DNA of 64,000 nt. Source: Microbacterium sp. zg-Y625. GTDB lineage: Bacteria; Actinomycetota; Actinomycetes; Actinomycetales; Microbacteriaceae. Below the pieces are notes generated by a model. It was not told the origin of the DNA. It did no database searches and saw only the letters and a program-made list of their open reading frames with translations. The position numbers and the translations under genes are program-made. Shown piece by piece: positions 9,417 through 17,442 of this stretch. How positions within the stretch are numbered: the first letter of the stretch is position 1; the number at the start of each line of letters is the position of its first letter. The stretch is taken from contig NZ_CP126740.1 of the NCBI RefSeq assembly GCF_030246925.1, positions 310,001-374,000 of the forward strand, given 5' to 3'.

Positions 9417-11894
9417 CTACCGCTGCGCCGGCTCGGGCGCCGCGACGCCGTGGACGGGGTGCTCGCGCTCGAGCGCCGCGCCCTCCACATCGACGTCGGG
9501 CATGATGCGGTCGAGCCACTTCGGCAGCCACCAGGCGGCGTTCCCGCACAGGTGCATGAGTGCGGGGACGAGCATCATGCGCACGACGAAGGCGTCGAAC
9601 AGCACGCCGATCGCGAGGCCGAAGCCGAGGGGGCGCACCATGCCGAGGTGGCTGAAGACGAAGCCGCCGAACACGGCGATCATGATGATGGCCGCCGCGG
9701 TGACCACCGCCCTGCCGCCGCGCACCCCGGCCACGACGGCGGCGCGTGCCGGCAGTCCGTGCACGTAGGCCTCGCGCATGCCGGACACCAGGAAGAGCTG
9801 GTAGTCCATGGCGAGCCCGAACAGCACGCCCATGATGATGATCGGCGCGAAGCTCAGCACGGGGCCAGGGTCGTGCACGCCGAAGAGGTCCGCCAGCCAG
9901 CCCCACTGGTAGATCGCGGTGACCGCGCCCAGCGCCGCGAACAGCGACAGGACGTACCCCGCCGTGGCGATGAGCGGCACCAGCAGCGAGCGGAAGACGA
10001 GGATCATGATGAGGAGGGACAGGCCAACGACGACGGCGAGGTAGACCGGCAGCGCGTCGGCGAGCTTCTGCGAGACGTCGATGTTGCCCGAGGCCTGGCC
10101 CGCAACGCCGAGGGTGACCCCGCCGTCCACGGGCGACATGTCGCGCAGCTCGTGCACGAGCTCTTCTGTGCTCTCGCTGTTGGGGCCTTCGGCGGGGATG
10201 ACCTGGAACGCGAACACCCGCCCGTCGTCCGAGACGGCGACCGGGGCCACCGCCACCACGTCGTCCTGGTCGGCGAGGATCGTTCCGAGCTTCACCTGCG
10301 TCGCGACCTCATCAGCCTCCGCGACCGGTTCCGGGGTCTCGGCCACGACGAGGAGGGGGCCGTTCTGTCCCGCGCCGAACTCCTCCGCCACCGTCGTGTA
10401 CGCGCGGTACTGCGGGGTGTCGGTGGCCTCGCTGGAGCCGTCGGGCAGTCCCAGGCGCATCGACAGCGCCGGGATCGCCACGATGAGGAGCGCGATGACG
10501 GCGAGCGCCGCGGCCCCGACCGCGCGGGAGGTGCGCATGGGCGTGATCTCGGGGCTGGTGTGGTCGGGGTGCCCCACGGTCGCACGCGCCTTGCGGGTCA
10601 GCACCCGCATGCCGATGAGACCGAGGAGCGCGGGGGTCAGGGTGACCGAGACGAGCACCGCGATGAGCACGCACACTGCGCCGACGATGCCCATGACGCC
10701 GAGGAACGGGATGCCGGTGACCAGCAGCGCCGCCAGCGCCACGATCACGGTCGACCCGGCGAACACCACGGCGTTGCCCGCGGTGCCGTTGGCCAGCCCC
10801 ACCGACTCCGGAACGGACATGCCCGCCAGCATCTGCCGGCGATGCCGGTTCATGATGAACAGCGAATAGTCGATGCCCACGGCGAGGCCGAGCATGACAC
10901 CCAGGATGGGCGTGACCGATGCCATCTCGACCACGTCCGAGAAGGCGAGGGAACCGGCGACGCCGACGCCCACGCCCACGACGGAGCTGATGAGCGGCGT
11001 GACGGCCGGGAGCAGAGCCCGCATCATGATGAGGAGCACGAGGCCCGCGATGGCGACGCCCACGATCTCGCCGACCCCGATGAGCCCTTCGGTCGTCGCG
11101 GCGATCGTCGAGGAGTAGTCCACCTCGACGCCGGGGATGTCGGCGCCGTCGAGCAGGTCGGCGACCTCACCCTTCGTCGACTCGGGCAGGTCGAACATCG
11201 TCTGGTCGAACTGGATCGCCGCGAGCGCGGTCGCGCCGTCGGCGGAGACGACTCGGATCTCATCGGCGAGGCTCATGAGGGCCGCGCCCTCGTCGAGCTG
11301 CTGCGTCTGCTCCGCGATCTGGGTGCGGCCCGCCTCGATCTCTGCGGCGGCGGCGTCCAGCTGCGCCTGCTGCTGGTCGAACTGCGCGGCGGCCATGTCG
11401 TAGAAGCCCGCCGCCTGGGCCTGCGCGATGGCGGCATCCAGCTGCTGCTGACCGGCCGTCAGCTGCGCCTGGGCGGCGTCGAGCGCGGCCATGCCGTCCT
11501 GCAGCTGGTCGCGGCCGGTCTCGAGCTGCTCGGCCTGCGTCGCGCGCTCCGCCTCGACCTCGAAGGGGTCGGTGACGGCGGCGACGCCCTCGATGTCGGC
11601 GACCTCCTGCAGCAGCGCCGACACCTCTCGCTGCTGCTCGCCGGTCAGTTCCGCGCCGTCGATGGCGGTGAACACCGCCGTCGCGCTCGCGCCGGTCAGG
11701 TCGGGGAAGGTGTCGGAGAGCTGGTCGTTGACGCGTTCGGTCTCGGTGCCGGGAATGCCGAAGCTGGATGCCAGCGAGCCGCCGAAGGCGAGGAAGGCCC
11801 CGCCGGCGAGGCCGAGGACGACAAGCCAGCCCACGATGACGGTCCAGGCGCGTCGAGCGCTGAAGCGACCCAGCCGGAAGAGGAGATTGGCCAC
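9417..11894 (-). CDS. MMPL family (RND-type) exporter
   Basis: An 825-aa MMPL transporter with two repeats of hydrophobic helices, starting with FSARRAWTVIVGWLVVLGLA. The extracytoplasmic loop after the first helix carries a long Gln/Ala-rich coiled coil (about residues 125-205). The proton-relay GIDYSLFIMNRHRR and GLAMDYQLFLVSGMREAYVH motifs are both present. The GTG start has AAAGG 8 nt upstream. MMPL proteins export lipids or siderophores in actinobacteria or confer drug tolerance. It is divergent from a MarR regulator with a shared 130-bp promoter region, so regulation by that MarR protein is likely (inference). Confidence 0.9.
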   Translation of the reverse strand: MANLLFRLGRFSARRAWTVIVGWLVVLGLAGGAFLAFGGSLASSFGIPGTETERVNDQLSDTFPDLTGASATAVFTAIDGAELTGEQQREVSALLQEVADIEGVAAVTDPFEVEAERATQAEQLETGRDQLQDGMAALDAAQAQLTAGQQQLDAAIAQAQAAGFYDMAAAQFDQQQAQLDAAAAEIEAGRTQIAEQTQQLDEGAALMSLADEIRVVSADGATALAAIQFDQTMFDLPESTKGEVADLLDGADIPGVEVDYSSTIAATTEGLIGVGEIVGVAIAGLVLLIMMRALLPAVTPLISSVVGVGVGVAGSLAFSDVVEMASVTPILGVMLGLAVGIDYSLFIMNRHRRQMLAGMSVPESVGLANGTAGNAVVFAGSTVIVALAALLVTGIPFLGVMGIVGAVCVLIAVLVSVTLTPALLGLIGMRVLTRKARATVGHPDHTSPEITPMRTSRAVGAAALAVIALLIVAIPALSMRLGLPDGSSEATDTPQYRAYTTVAEEFGAGQNGPLLVVAETPEPVAEADEVATQVKLGTILADQDDVVAVAPVAVSDDGRVFAFQVIPAEGPNSESTEELVHELRDMSPVDGGVTLGVAGQASGNIDVSQKLADALPVYLAVVVGLSLLIMILVFRSLLVPLIATAGYVLSLFAALGAVTAIYQWGWLADLFGVHDPGPVLSFAPIIIMGVLFGLAMDYQLFLVSGMREAYVHGLPARAAVVAGVRGGRAVVTAAAIIMIAVFGGFVFSHLGMVRPLGFGLAIGVLFDAFVVRMMLVPALMHLCGNAAWWLPKWLDRIMPDVDVEGAALEREHPVHGVAAPEPAQR

Positions 11895-12012
11895 GGAGGG
11901 AGCCTTTCGACAGAGGACAGGAGGCGCGGCAGCGGGCCGGACTCCAATCTAGGCGCTGGGGAGGAGGCCACGGCCGCGGGGGCCGTCGATTCCCCGCCGG
12001 GAACCCGTGCAA

Positions 12013-12018
12013 TAAGAT
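12013..12018 (+). promoter_or_regulatory. -10 element of marR-type gene, leaderless start
   Basis: TAAGAT lies exactly 6 nt before the GTG start at 12025. No Shine-Dalgarno sequence is present, so transcription should begin at or next to the start codon. The opposite-strand MMPL promoter lies upstream in the same gap (TAGATT near 11950 on the minus strand). Confidence 0.5.
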
Positions 12019-12024
12019 TCCGAC

Positions 12025-12534
12025 GTGCCCAACCCCGATGCCGCGACGGCTCACTACTGGTACCGCGACGGCGACGACGACCGTCAGCGTCGTGCCGTGG
12101 AGGTGCTGCAGGCCTTCCGCGTCTACCGAGCCGCCGAACTGGCGATGCGCCGGCGCACTCGCGAGGCCATGTCGATGGGCGAGAACGAGCTGCTCGTGCT
12201 GCGCTACCTGCTGAAGGCCCAGGCCGAGGACCGCCGCGTCTCCCCGTCTGAACTGGCGCGCTACCTCGCGGTGTCCACCGCGTCGACGACGGCGATCATC
12301 GACCGTCTCGAGAAGTCCGGTCACATCGTGCGTCGTCCTCACCCGACGGACCGCCGCAGCATCCACGTCATCGCCACCGAGAAATCCGACCAGGAAGTGC
12401 GCGAAACGCTCGGCACGATGCACGCGCGCATGATGGATGCCGTGCGCGACATGACGCCCGACGAGAGTCGCACCGTCATCGAGTGCCTCGCTCGGCTGCA
12501 GGACGCCGTGGACCAGGTGGAACCGCAGGAATAG
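12025..12534 (+). CDS. MarR family transcriptional regulator
   Basis: A 169-aa MarR-type winged-helix protein. The DNA-binding core runs from MSMGENELLVLRYLLKAQ through SPSELARYLAVSTASTTAII to RLEKSGHIVRRPHPTDRRS, the usual recognition helix and beta-wing (about residues 55-115). Dimerisation helices flank it. The GTG start is leaderless. It is divergent from the MMPL exporter and is its probable regulator. The ligand is not predictable from the sequence. Confidence 0.9.
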   Translation: MPNPDAATAHYWYRDGDDDRQRRAVEVLQAFRVYRAAELAMRRRTREAMSMGENELLVLRYLLKAQAEDRRVSPSELARYLAVSTASTTAIIDRLEKSGHIVRRPHPTDRRSIHVIATEKSDQEVRETLGTMHARMMDAVRDMTPDESRTVIECLARLQDAVDQVEPQE

Positions 12535-12548
12535 GCCGATTCCGACTA

Positions 12549-12589
12549 GTAACTCGGCAGCGGAGTTACCCGTCGAATTGATATTCGAC
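12549..12589. promoter_or_regulatory. two adjacent perfect inverted repeats after the marR-type gene
   Basis: The first repeat is GTAACTC (12549-12555) and GAGTTAC (12563-12569), separated by 7 nt. The second is GTCGAAT (12572-12578) and ATTCGAC (12583-12589), separated by 4 nt. Both are unusually AT-rich for this genome. They lie between the marR-type stop and the small gene at 12620. Neither is followed by a T-run, so operator function seems more likely than termination, but the weak terminator alternative remains. Confidence 0.45.
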
Positions 12590-12619
12590 TGCTCCGGCCC
12601 GGCGTGAAACCATGGGCTG

Positions 12620-12859
12620 GTGAACGAGGCTGGATCCGCTCCCACCGACGGCGCCCTGCTGCAGGTCGACGGTATCGCCGTGGTGTCGTTCGCCGCCGCC
12701 GCCTCTCGCCTGGCTGCCGAGTTCCCGGGGGTCGCCACGGCCCGCATCGAGGCGCTGCTCGTGCGGGAATGGGACGCGTTCTGCGCGGGCAGGCCGCTCG
12801 TCATCCCCACCGCGGTGGAGGACGGCGCGCGTGAGATGCTCGGCGACGTCCCTGCCTGA
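12620..12859 (+). CDS. small three-helix-bundle (DUF3562-like) protein
   Basis: A 79-aa protein starting at GTG. The core LAAEFPGVATARIEALLVRE, followed by EWDAFCAGRPLVIPTAVEDG, matches the pattern of actinobacterial three-helix-bundle dimerisation proteins (FPxV, a conserved aromatic in helix 2, and a terminal ARexL-like segment). Those proteins have no known catalytic role. No Shine-Dalgarno sequence is seen. It precedes the DUF7882 cluster by 68 bp and may be transcribed with it. Confidence 0.6.
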   Translation: MNEAGSAPTDGALLQVDGIAVVSFAAAASRLAAEFPGVATARIEALLVREWDAFCAGRPLVIPTAVEDGAREMLGDVPA

Positions 12860-12927
12860 TACGCTCGCCATTTCGCTAGACAACCTAGTAATCTGGCGTT
12901 CAAGCAAAACGGGGGACGAGGCACACC

Positions 12928-13257
12928 ATGGGTGACCTGTATTACGGCATGAACGCGGCACGCGTGGAGATTCCCGACCGTCTTCTCGCTCACCTGAAAG
13001 TCGTCATCGCGACGAAGCTGAGGCGTGGTGAGAGCTTCACCCTGTCGTGGCAGCACGCCCCCGAGGAACGCGGCGGACGCAGCACGATCTGGCTGGAGCC
13101 CTCGATTCCGCTCCGCTTCGTCTTCGATTCCGACGACCCCGAGGTACTCAACCCCGACGTCATCCGCGATCTCGCCACGGCGGCGAACTCGTCCGGCGGG
13201 CTGTCCGTCGCCCTGGACGACACGGTCCCGGAGCCGGTGATCGGGCCGGTACGCTGA
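12928..13257 (+). CDS. DUF7882-type small protein, paralogue 1
   Basis: A 109-aa protein, first of three homologous neighbours. Shared signature: MGxLxYG at the N-terminus, DRxLAHLKVVIATKLRRGES, an SW strand, then RSTIW and PSIPLRFVF, and a C-terminal SSGG segment. In Microbacteriaceae such proteins are often labelled ATP-dependent DNA ligase, but no ligase KxDG motif is present, so that label is not supported here. The ATG is preceded by GGGGGACGAG. The function is unknown. It reads directly into paralogue 2, with 4 bp between them. Confidence 0.75.
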   Translation: MGDLYYGMNAARVEIPDRLLAHLKVVIATKLRRGESFTLSWQHAPEERGGRSTIWLEPSIPLRFVFDSDDPEVLNPDVIRDLATAANSSGGLSVALDDTVPEPVIGPVR

Positions 13258-13261
13258 CCGC

Positions 13262-13579
13262 ATGGGGCGATTCATCTACGACACGGTCAGCAACTCGGTG
13301 GAGGTTGAGGACCGCACCCTCGCGCACCTGCGGATCGTGTTCATGAACAAGCTGCGCCGTGGCGAGCCGTTCATGTTCGACGTCGACGCAGGAACCGGCA
13401 GCGACCGCCGCAGCTTCTGGATCCACCCCGCGGTGCCCTTGCAGTTCCTCTTCCACGGCAGCCGCTCCCCGCGCATCAACCGCGCGTGGGTGGAGGCCCT
13501 CATGCAGGCAGCCAGCGGCCCCAGCGGTCTCAGTGTGGTGCCCGAGCCGCGCGAGGATTCGCTGGTCGAAGAGGGCTGA
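13262..13579 (+). CDS. DUF7882-type small protein, paralogue 2
   Basis: A 105-aa protein with the same frame of conserved residues as its neighbours: MGRFIYD, DRTLAHLRIVFMNKLRRGEP, then FWIHPAVPLQFLFHGSRSP and INRAWVEALMQAASGPSGL followed by VPEP. It is the most diverged of the three (FMNK in place of IATK). It starts 4 bp after paralogue 1, so the two form an operon. It ends 4 bp before the stop of the convergent third paralogue. The RRGE-plus-HPSIPL pattern suggests a small beta-rich domain, possibly binding a ligand or nucleic acid; this is inference only. Confidence 0.75.
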   Translation: MGRFIYDTVSNSVEVEDRTLAHLRIVFMNKLRRGEPFMFDVDAGTGSDRRSFWIHPAVPLQFLFHGSRSPRINRAWVEALMQAASGPSGLSVVPEPREDSLVEEG

Positions 13580-13583
13580 CGGC

Positions 13584-13922
13584 TCAGCGCTGCGGCGTCG
13601 CCCCGGGCGCGGCCGGACTCGTGTCGAGTTGCTCCGGAACGAGCATGATTCCGCCGGACGAGTTCGCGGAGTTGGCCAGTTCCTCCACCCAGGCGCGGCT
13701 CAGGACCGCGGGCTCCGGATCGTCGAAGACGAAGCGCAACGGGATCGACGGGTGCACCCAGATGGTGCTGCGGCCGGGCGGCTCGTCGGCGGCGTGGCGC
13801 CACGACACGGTGAAGCTCTCGCCACGTCGCAGCTTGGTCGCGATGACCACCTTCAGGTGCGCCAGCGCGCGGTCATCGATGCGGATCGGCGTCATCTCGC
13901 CGCCGTAGAACATGGTGCCCAC
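13584..13922 (-). CDS. DUF7882-type small protein, paralogue 3
   Basis: A 112-aa protein on the minus strand, convergent with paralogue 2. It is very close to paralogue 1 in the core (LAHLKVVIATKLRRGESFTV, RSTIWVHPSIPLRFVFDDPE, NSANSSGGIMLVPEQ) and has a Pro/Ala-rich tail. The arrangement of two tandem copies facing a third suggests duplication with inversion. The function is unknown. Confidence 0.75.
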   Translation of the reverse strand: MGTMFYGGEMTPIRIDDRALAHLKVVIATKLRRGESFTVSWRHAADEPPGRSTIWVHPSIPLRFVFDDPEPAVLSRAWVEELANSANSSGGIMLVPEQLDTSPAAPGATPQR

Positions 13923-14032
13923 GGCGCCAGAGTACCCAACGCGGATGCGTCAGGCACGTGCCGCTGTTTGTCAAGACCGCACGCGGTGATCCTGTCGCGG
14001 GGCATGGTGGAGTGACCGAGGAGGTGTCCCCC

Positions 14033-14170
14033 ATGCGCGATCCCGCAGACGAGCCGAGCCCGGCCGAGACGCAGGCCAGCGCTGAAGCGCTGTTCGCCGA
14101 CCTTCCCGAGTTCGACGTGGTCGACGGCGAATTGCTTCCGCGGGTGCGCCGCCGCCCGCGGGACCGCTAA
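14033..14170 (+). CDS. small acidic protein, uncharacterised
   Basis: A 45-aa frame, MRDPADEPSPAETQASAEAL and on to an Arg-rich end (RVRRRPRDR). A strong AGGAGGTG sits 8 nt before the ATG, the best Shine-Dalgarno in the area, which is the main argument that it is translated. It overlaps the coaBC stop codon on the opposite strand by 4 nt. An element GTTTGTCAAG lies about 60 nt upstream (13966-13975) and recurs upstream of glgX. I do not recognise a family. Confidence 0.5.
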   Translation: MRDPADEPSPAETQASAEALFADLPEFDVVDGELLPRVRRRPRDR

Positions 14171-15399
14171 CCGGGTTGCGAACCGGGGTCTCGGCGCAGG
14201 GCCACCACCGCATCCCACACCGCGTCCGCCGTCATGCGCTTGGTCCCCGCGGCCTCACCGACGATGTCGCCGTTCTCGCCGACGATCACCACGGCGTTGG
14301 AAGTCGCCTCGAAACCCTGCTCCCAGCCCACTTCGTTGAGTACCAGGAGGTCGGCGCCCTTGCGCTCCCGTTTGCGGCGCGCACGTTCGAGCCGCTCGGC
14401 GGCGTCGGACCCGGTCTCGGCGGCGAACGCCACCACGGTCTGCCCCTCGCGGCGGCGTGCCGCAAGGCCGGCGACGACGTCGGGGTTCTCGACCAGCCGC
14501 AGCGTCAGCGTGCCGTCGCCGTCTTCCTTCGTGAGCTTGGCGGTCGCGACCTGGGACGGACGGTAATCGGCCACCGCCGCCGCCATCACCAGCACATCGG
14601 CGCCTTCGGACTCGTCGTCCATGGCGTGCTGCAGCTCGCGCGCCGTACCGACCGCGCGGATGCGGATGCGAGGGTCGGCGGATGCCGGCGACAGCGCGTC
14701 GCCGTCGACGTGCGCGGTCACCAGAGTCACGTCGGCGCCGCGCGCCACGGCCGCCAACGCCAGTTCGACGCCCTGCCGCCCGCTCGAGCGGTTACCGAGG
14801 AAGCGCACGGGGTCCAGCGGCTCGCGCGTGCCCCCGGCACTGACGACGACCCGCAGCCCGGCGAGGTCGGCATGCGCCTGCAGCACGGCCATTGCGGACG
14901 CGAAGATCTCGTCCGGCTCACTCATGCGTCCCTCGCCCGCGTCCGTTCCCGTCAGCGCGCCCGAACCGGGGCCCACGACATGCACCCCGCGCTCCCGGAG
15001 CACCGCGATGCTGTGCCGCGTCGCGGGGTGCTGCCACATCTCGGTGTGCATTGCCGGGGCGACCACGACCGGCGCCCGGGTGACGAGCAGGGTGGTGCCC
15101 AGCAGATCATCGGCGAGGCCCGCCGCCATCTTCGCGAGCGTGTGGGCCGTGGCGGGTGCGATGATGATCAGGTCGGCGCGCTGACCGAGCGCGACGTGGC
15201 GCACCTGAGCCACGTTGTCGTGCAGCGAGGTCGTCACGGGGTTGCGGCTGAGGGCCTCCCACGTGGGACGGCCGACGAAGCGCAGCGCGGCGTCGGTGGG
15301 GAGCACATGGACGTCGTGACCGTCCAGGACCAGGAGACGCACGAGATGCACCGACTTGTAGGCGGCGATGCCACCGGTCACTCCGACCACGACGAACAC
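14167..15399 (-). CDS. coaBC: phosphopantothenoylcysteine decarboxylase / phosphopantothenate-cysteine ligase
   Basis: A 410-aa bifunctional enzyme making 4'-phosphopantetheine on the way to coenzyme A. The N-terminal flavoprotein (CoaC) half begins VVGVTGGIAAYKSVHLVRLL, with active-site APAMHTEMWQHPAT. The CoaB half has VVSAGGTREPLDPVRFLGNR and the later KLTKEDG lysine segment. The length is normal for the family. The GTG at 15399 is chosen because the conserved N-terminus starts there and AACAAT lies 6 nt upstream on the coding strand, implying a leaderless message. It is divergent from the NRDE gene. Confidence 0.93.
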   Translation of the reverse strand: MFVVVGVTGGIAAYKSVHLVRLLVLDGHDVHVLPTDAALRFVGRPTWEALSRNPVTTSLHDNVAQVRHVALGQRADLIIIAPATAHTLAKMAAGLADDLLGTTLLVTRAPVVVAPAMHTEMWQHPATRHSIAVLRERGVHVVGPGSGALTGTDAGEGRMSEPDEIFASAMAVLQAHADLAGLRVVVSAGGTREPLDPVRFLGNRSSGRQGVELALAAVARGADVTLVTAHVDGDALSPASADPRIRIRAVGTARELQHAMDDESEGADVLVMAAAVADYRPSQVATAKLTKEDGDGTLTLRLVENPDVVAGLAARRREGQTVVAFAAETGSDAAERLERARRKRERKGADLLVLNEVGWEQGFEATSNAVVIVGENGDIVGEAAGTKRMTADAVWDAVVALRRDPGSQPG

Positions 15400-15452
15400 G
15401 GCTCGATTGTTGCACGTGCGCGGCACGCGGGGCGGCGAAGGGAGACACACGG

Positions 15453-16172
15453 ATGTGCACGGTGATCGTCGCGGTACCCGAGACGTCAGACGAACCGGTG
15501 CGGCTGATCGCCGTGCGCGATGAGGATCCGGCGAGGGCATGGGACCGCCCCGGACCGTGGTGGCCGGCATCGCACCCGGGCGCGATCGGGGTGAGGGATC
15601 GCCGCGCCGGCGGCGCATGGCTCGCGGCCGATCCGCAGCGCCGACGGCTGGCCGTCGTGCTCAATCGCGAGGACCGGTCAGACCGCACCGACGACGAGGT
15701 GACGACCCGCGGCACCCTGGTGCTCGAGTCGATCGGGGGACACCCACCCGAAGCGGTGCCGACCACGCGCGGGTTCAACCTCGTCGAGGTCGACCCCGAG
15801 GGAGTGCGCGTCGTGTCGTGGGACGGCCTGGTGCGACGCGAGCAGCCGCTTGCGCCCGGCATCCACATGGTCGCCCACGATGACGTCGACGACCGCACGA
15901 CCGCCCGCGTCGACGCCTGGCTCGATCACTTCCGTGCGGCCGGGCCGCCGACGGGCGGGTTCGACGGGTGGCTCGCGGTGCTCGACGAGTCGGCGGCCCT
16001 CGCGCCGCAGGACGACCGCGCCATCATCCGCGACAACCGCCCGTTCGGGTACGCCACGCTCTCGCTGCTGCTGTGCACGGCGACCGTCGGAACCGACGGC
16101 GTGGAGGTGCGCTACGGGGCGTTCGACCGTCCGGGGGTCTGGCGGCGCGAGGCGCTCGAGGGGCGGGGTTAG
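15453..16172 (+). CDS. NRDE (TANGO2-like) family protein
   Basis: A 239-aa protein of the NRDE/TANGO2 family, members of the N-terminal-nucleophile-like group. It starts MCTVIVA, with the expected Cys2. Family landmarks are GGAWLAADPQRRRLAVVLNR and RGFNLVEVDPEGVRVVSW. The namesake NRDE is altered to VRDED (LIAVRDED), so the usual Asn is lost. A Shine-Dalgarno AAGGGAG precedes the ATG by 8 nt. The biochemical role is unknown; haem or lipid handling has been proposed for eukaryotic relatives. Its stop overlaps the convergent ROK stop. Confidence 0.8.
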   Translation: MCTVIVAVPETSDEPVRLIAVRDEDPARAWDRPGPWWPASHPGAIGVRDRRAGGAWLAADPQRRRLAVVLNREDRSDRTDDEVTTRGTLVLESIGGHPPEAVPTTRGFNLVEVDPEGVRVVSWDGLVRREQPLAPGIHMVAHDDVDDRTTARVDAWLDHFRAAGPPTGGFDGWLAVLDESAALAPQDDRAIIRDNRPFGYATLSLLLCTATVGTDGVEVRYGAFDRPGVWRREALEGRG

Positions 16173-17338
16173 GCGAGCGTCGTGGGGTCGCGCAGCAGGC
16201 CGTCGAACGCCGCCTCCGCCGCCCCGACGAGCAGGCGGTCCTCGGCCAGCAGGGCGGGGCGGATCTCCAGATCCTCCGCGCACGCCGGCATCGCCTGCGC
16301 ACGCACTGCCTGCAGCAGCCCGTCGAGATCCGGTCCCGCGAGGGTGGCGAGGAAGCCGCCGAGCACGACCACCGACGGGTTCAGCACGTTGACCGCGTTC
16401 GCCAGCGCCGTCGAAAGGATGCGGCGCTGACGCGCCACCTCCTCGGTCACCGACGGCGAGGTGCTGGTGTGGAGCACCGCCGCGAGTGTCGGCTCATCGG
16501 CCGAGGCGAGGCCCGCCACCGCGAGCAGCCGCGCACGGCTGACCTCGTCTTCGAGCACGCCCGCGCCGGCGCGGCGATCGGTGACGGTGGCGATGCCGGG
16601 GCGGTTCTGCCCGAACTCACCGGCGTAGCCGCCCGCGCCGCCCACGGCCATCCCCTGCACGATCAGACCGCCGCCGATGCCGCTCGCGCCGCCGTTGAGG
16701 TAGACGAGGTCGTCCACCCCGCGGCCGGCGCCGAAGAGGTGCTCGGCGATGACGCCCAGCGAGGCGTCATTGCCGACGGCGGTGGGGAGCCCCGTGGCCT
16801 GGGACACCAGGTCTCGCACGGGCGCGTCGGTCCACCCGAGGTGCGGTGCGGTGCGCACGAGTCCGTCGAGGGTGCGGACGAGACCGGGCACGGCGAGCCC
16901 GACGGCGACGGTCCGGGCGGATGCCAGGGTGTCACCACGCCAGCGGGCGATGCGCTCGGCGAGCAGGTCCGCGATCTCTTCCGGAGTCGCGAGGTGGTCG
17001 AGGTCGATGCGCTCCCGCAGGCGGACGCTCCGGTCCAGGCCGATGGCGGCGATCTCGAGCGCGTCGACTTCGGGGTTCGCGGCGATCGCCACGATGTCGG
17101 CGGATGCCGCCACGACGGGTGAGGGCCGGCCCACCCGTCCGGCGGCGGCGGGTGCCTGCTCGACCACGAGCTCGCGGCGGGCGAGTTCGGACACGAGGTC
17201 GGCGATGGTGGAGCGGTTGAGTCCGGTCGCCTCGGTGAGGGTCGCACGGGAGAGCGGGCCGCCCTGATGCACGAGGCGCAGGAGGCGGGACAGGTTGCGC
17301 TGCCGCACGCCGTCGCCGGGTGTGTGGGAGTCGGTCAC
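16169..17338 (-). CDS. ROK family transcriptional regulator, likely xylose/xylan repressor
   Basis: A 389-aa ROK repressor. The N-terminal winged helix (LLRLVHQGGPLSRATLTEAT, LNRSTIADLVSELARRELVV) is followed by a sugar-kinase-like ROK domain with VAVGLAVPGLV, VGNDASLGVIAEHLFGAGRG and the GGxGxxGEFGQNRPG region. The zinc-binding CxCGxxGCxE of true ROK kinases is missing, as in many regulators. The start is a GTG with TAGGGT 6 nt before it, implying a leaderless message. Placement beside two xylanase genes and xylAB points to a XylR-like role with xylose as inducer (inference). Confidence 0.85.
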   Translation of the reverse strand: MTDSHTPGDGVRQRNLSRLLRLVHQGGPLSRATLTEATGLNRSTIADLVSELARRELVVEQAPAAAGRVGRPSPVVAASADIVAIAANPEVDALEIAAIGLDRSVRLRERIDLDHLATPEEIADLLAERIARWRGDTLASARTVAVGLAVPGLVRTLDGLVRTAPHLGWTDAPVRDLVSQATGLPTAVGNDASLGVIAEHLFGAGRGVDDLVYLNGGASGIGGGLIVQGMAVGGAGGYAGEFGQNRPGIATVTDRRAGAGVLEDEVSRARLLAVAGLASADEPTLAAVLHTSTSPSVTEEVARQRRILSTALANAVNVLNPSVVVLGGFLATLAGPDLDGLLQAVRAQAMPACAEDLEIRPALLAEDRLLVGAAEAAFDGLLRDPTTLA

Positions 17339-17344
17339 GGCACC

Positions 17345-17350
17345 ACCCTA
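17345..17350 (-). promoter_or_regulatory. -10 element of the ROK gene, leaderless start
   Basis: On the minus strand TAGGGT is followed by 6 nt and the GTG start at 17338. The same box and spacing precede the alarmone synthetase gene. The box sits within CACCTAGGGTGGTG, a loose palindrome that could allow autoregulation. Confidence 0.5.
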
Positions 17351-17399
17351 GGTGACGGCGCCACGCGCGCCGGCTTTTGTTGCGGCGTACCCGAAAACG

Positions 17400-17437
17400 A
17401 CGCGGGGCCCCCGAGGAAGCTCCTCGAGGGCCCGCGT
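17400..17437 (-). terminator. Rho-independent terminator of the CE4-GH10 gene
   Basis: A GC-rich hairpin just after the minus-strand stop. Arms of about 17 bp, beginning ACGCGGGCCCTCGAGGA on the coding strand, pair with one bulge around a 3-nt loop, and the minus strand then reads TCGTTTTC. Confidence 0.7.
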
Positions 17438-17442
17438 CGGGT

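Noticed and set aside
8985..12251. A 1088-codon plus-strand frame rich in His, Asp, Glu and Arg
   Set aside because: It covers parts of the symporter and the whole MMPL gene in antisense and has biased composition typical of a shadow frame.
12928..13922. Annotation of the three small paralogues as ATP-dependent DNA ligases
   Set aside because: They are about 110 residues long, with no KxDG active-site motif or adenylation domain.
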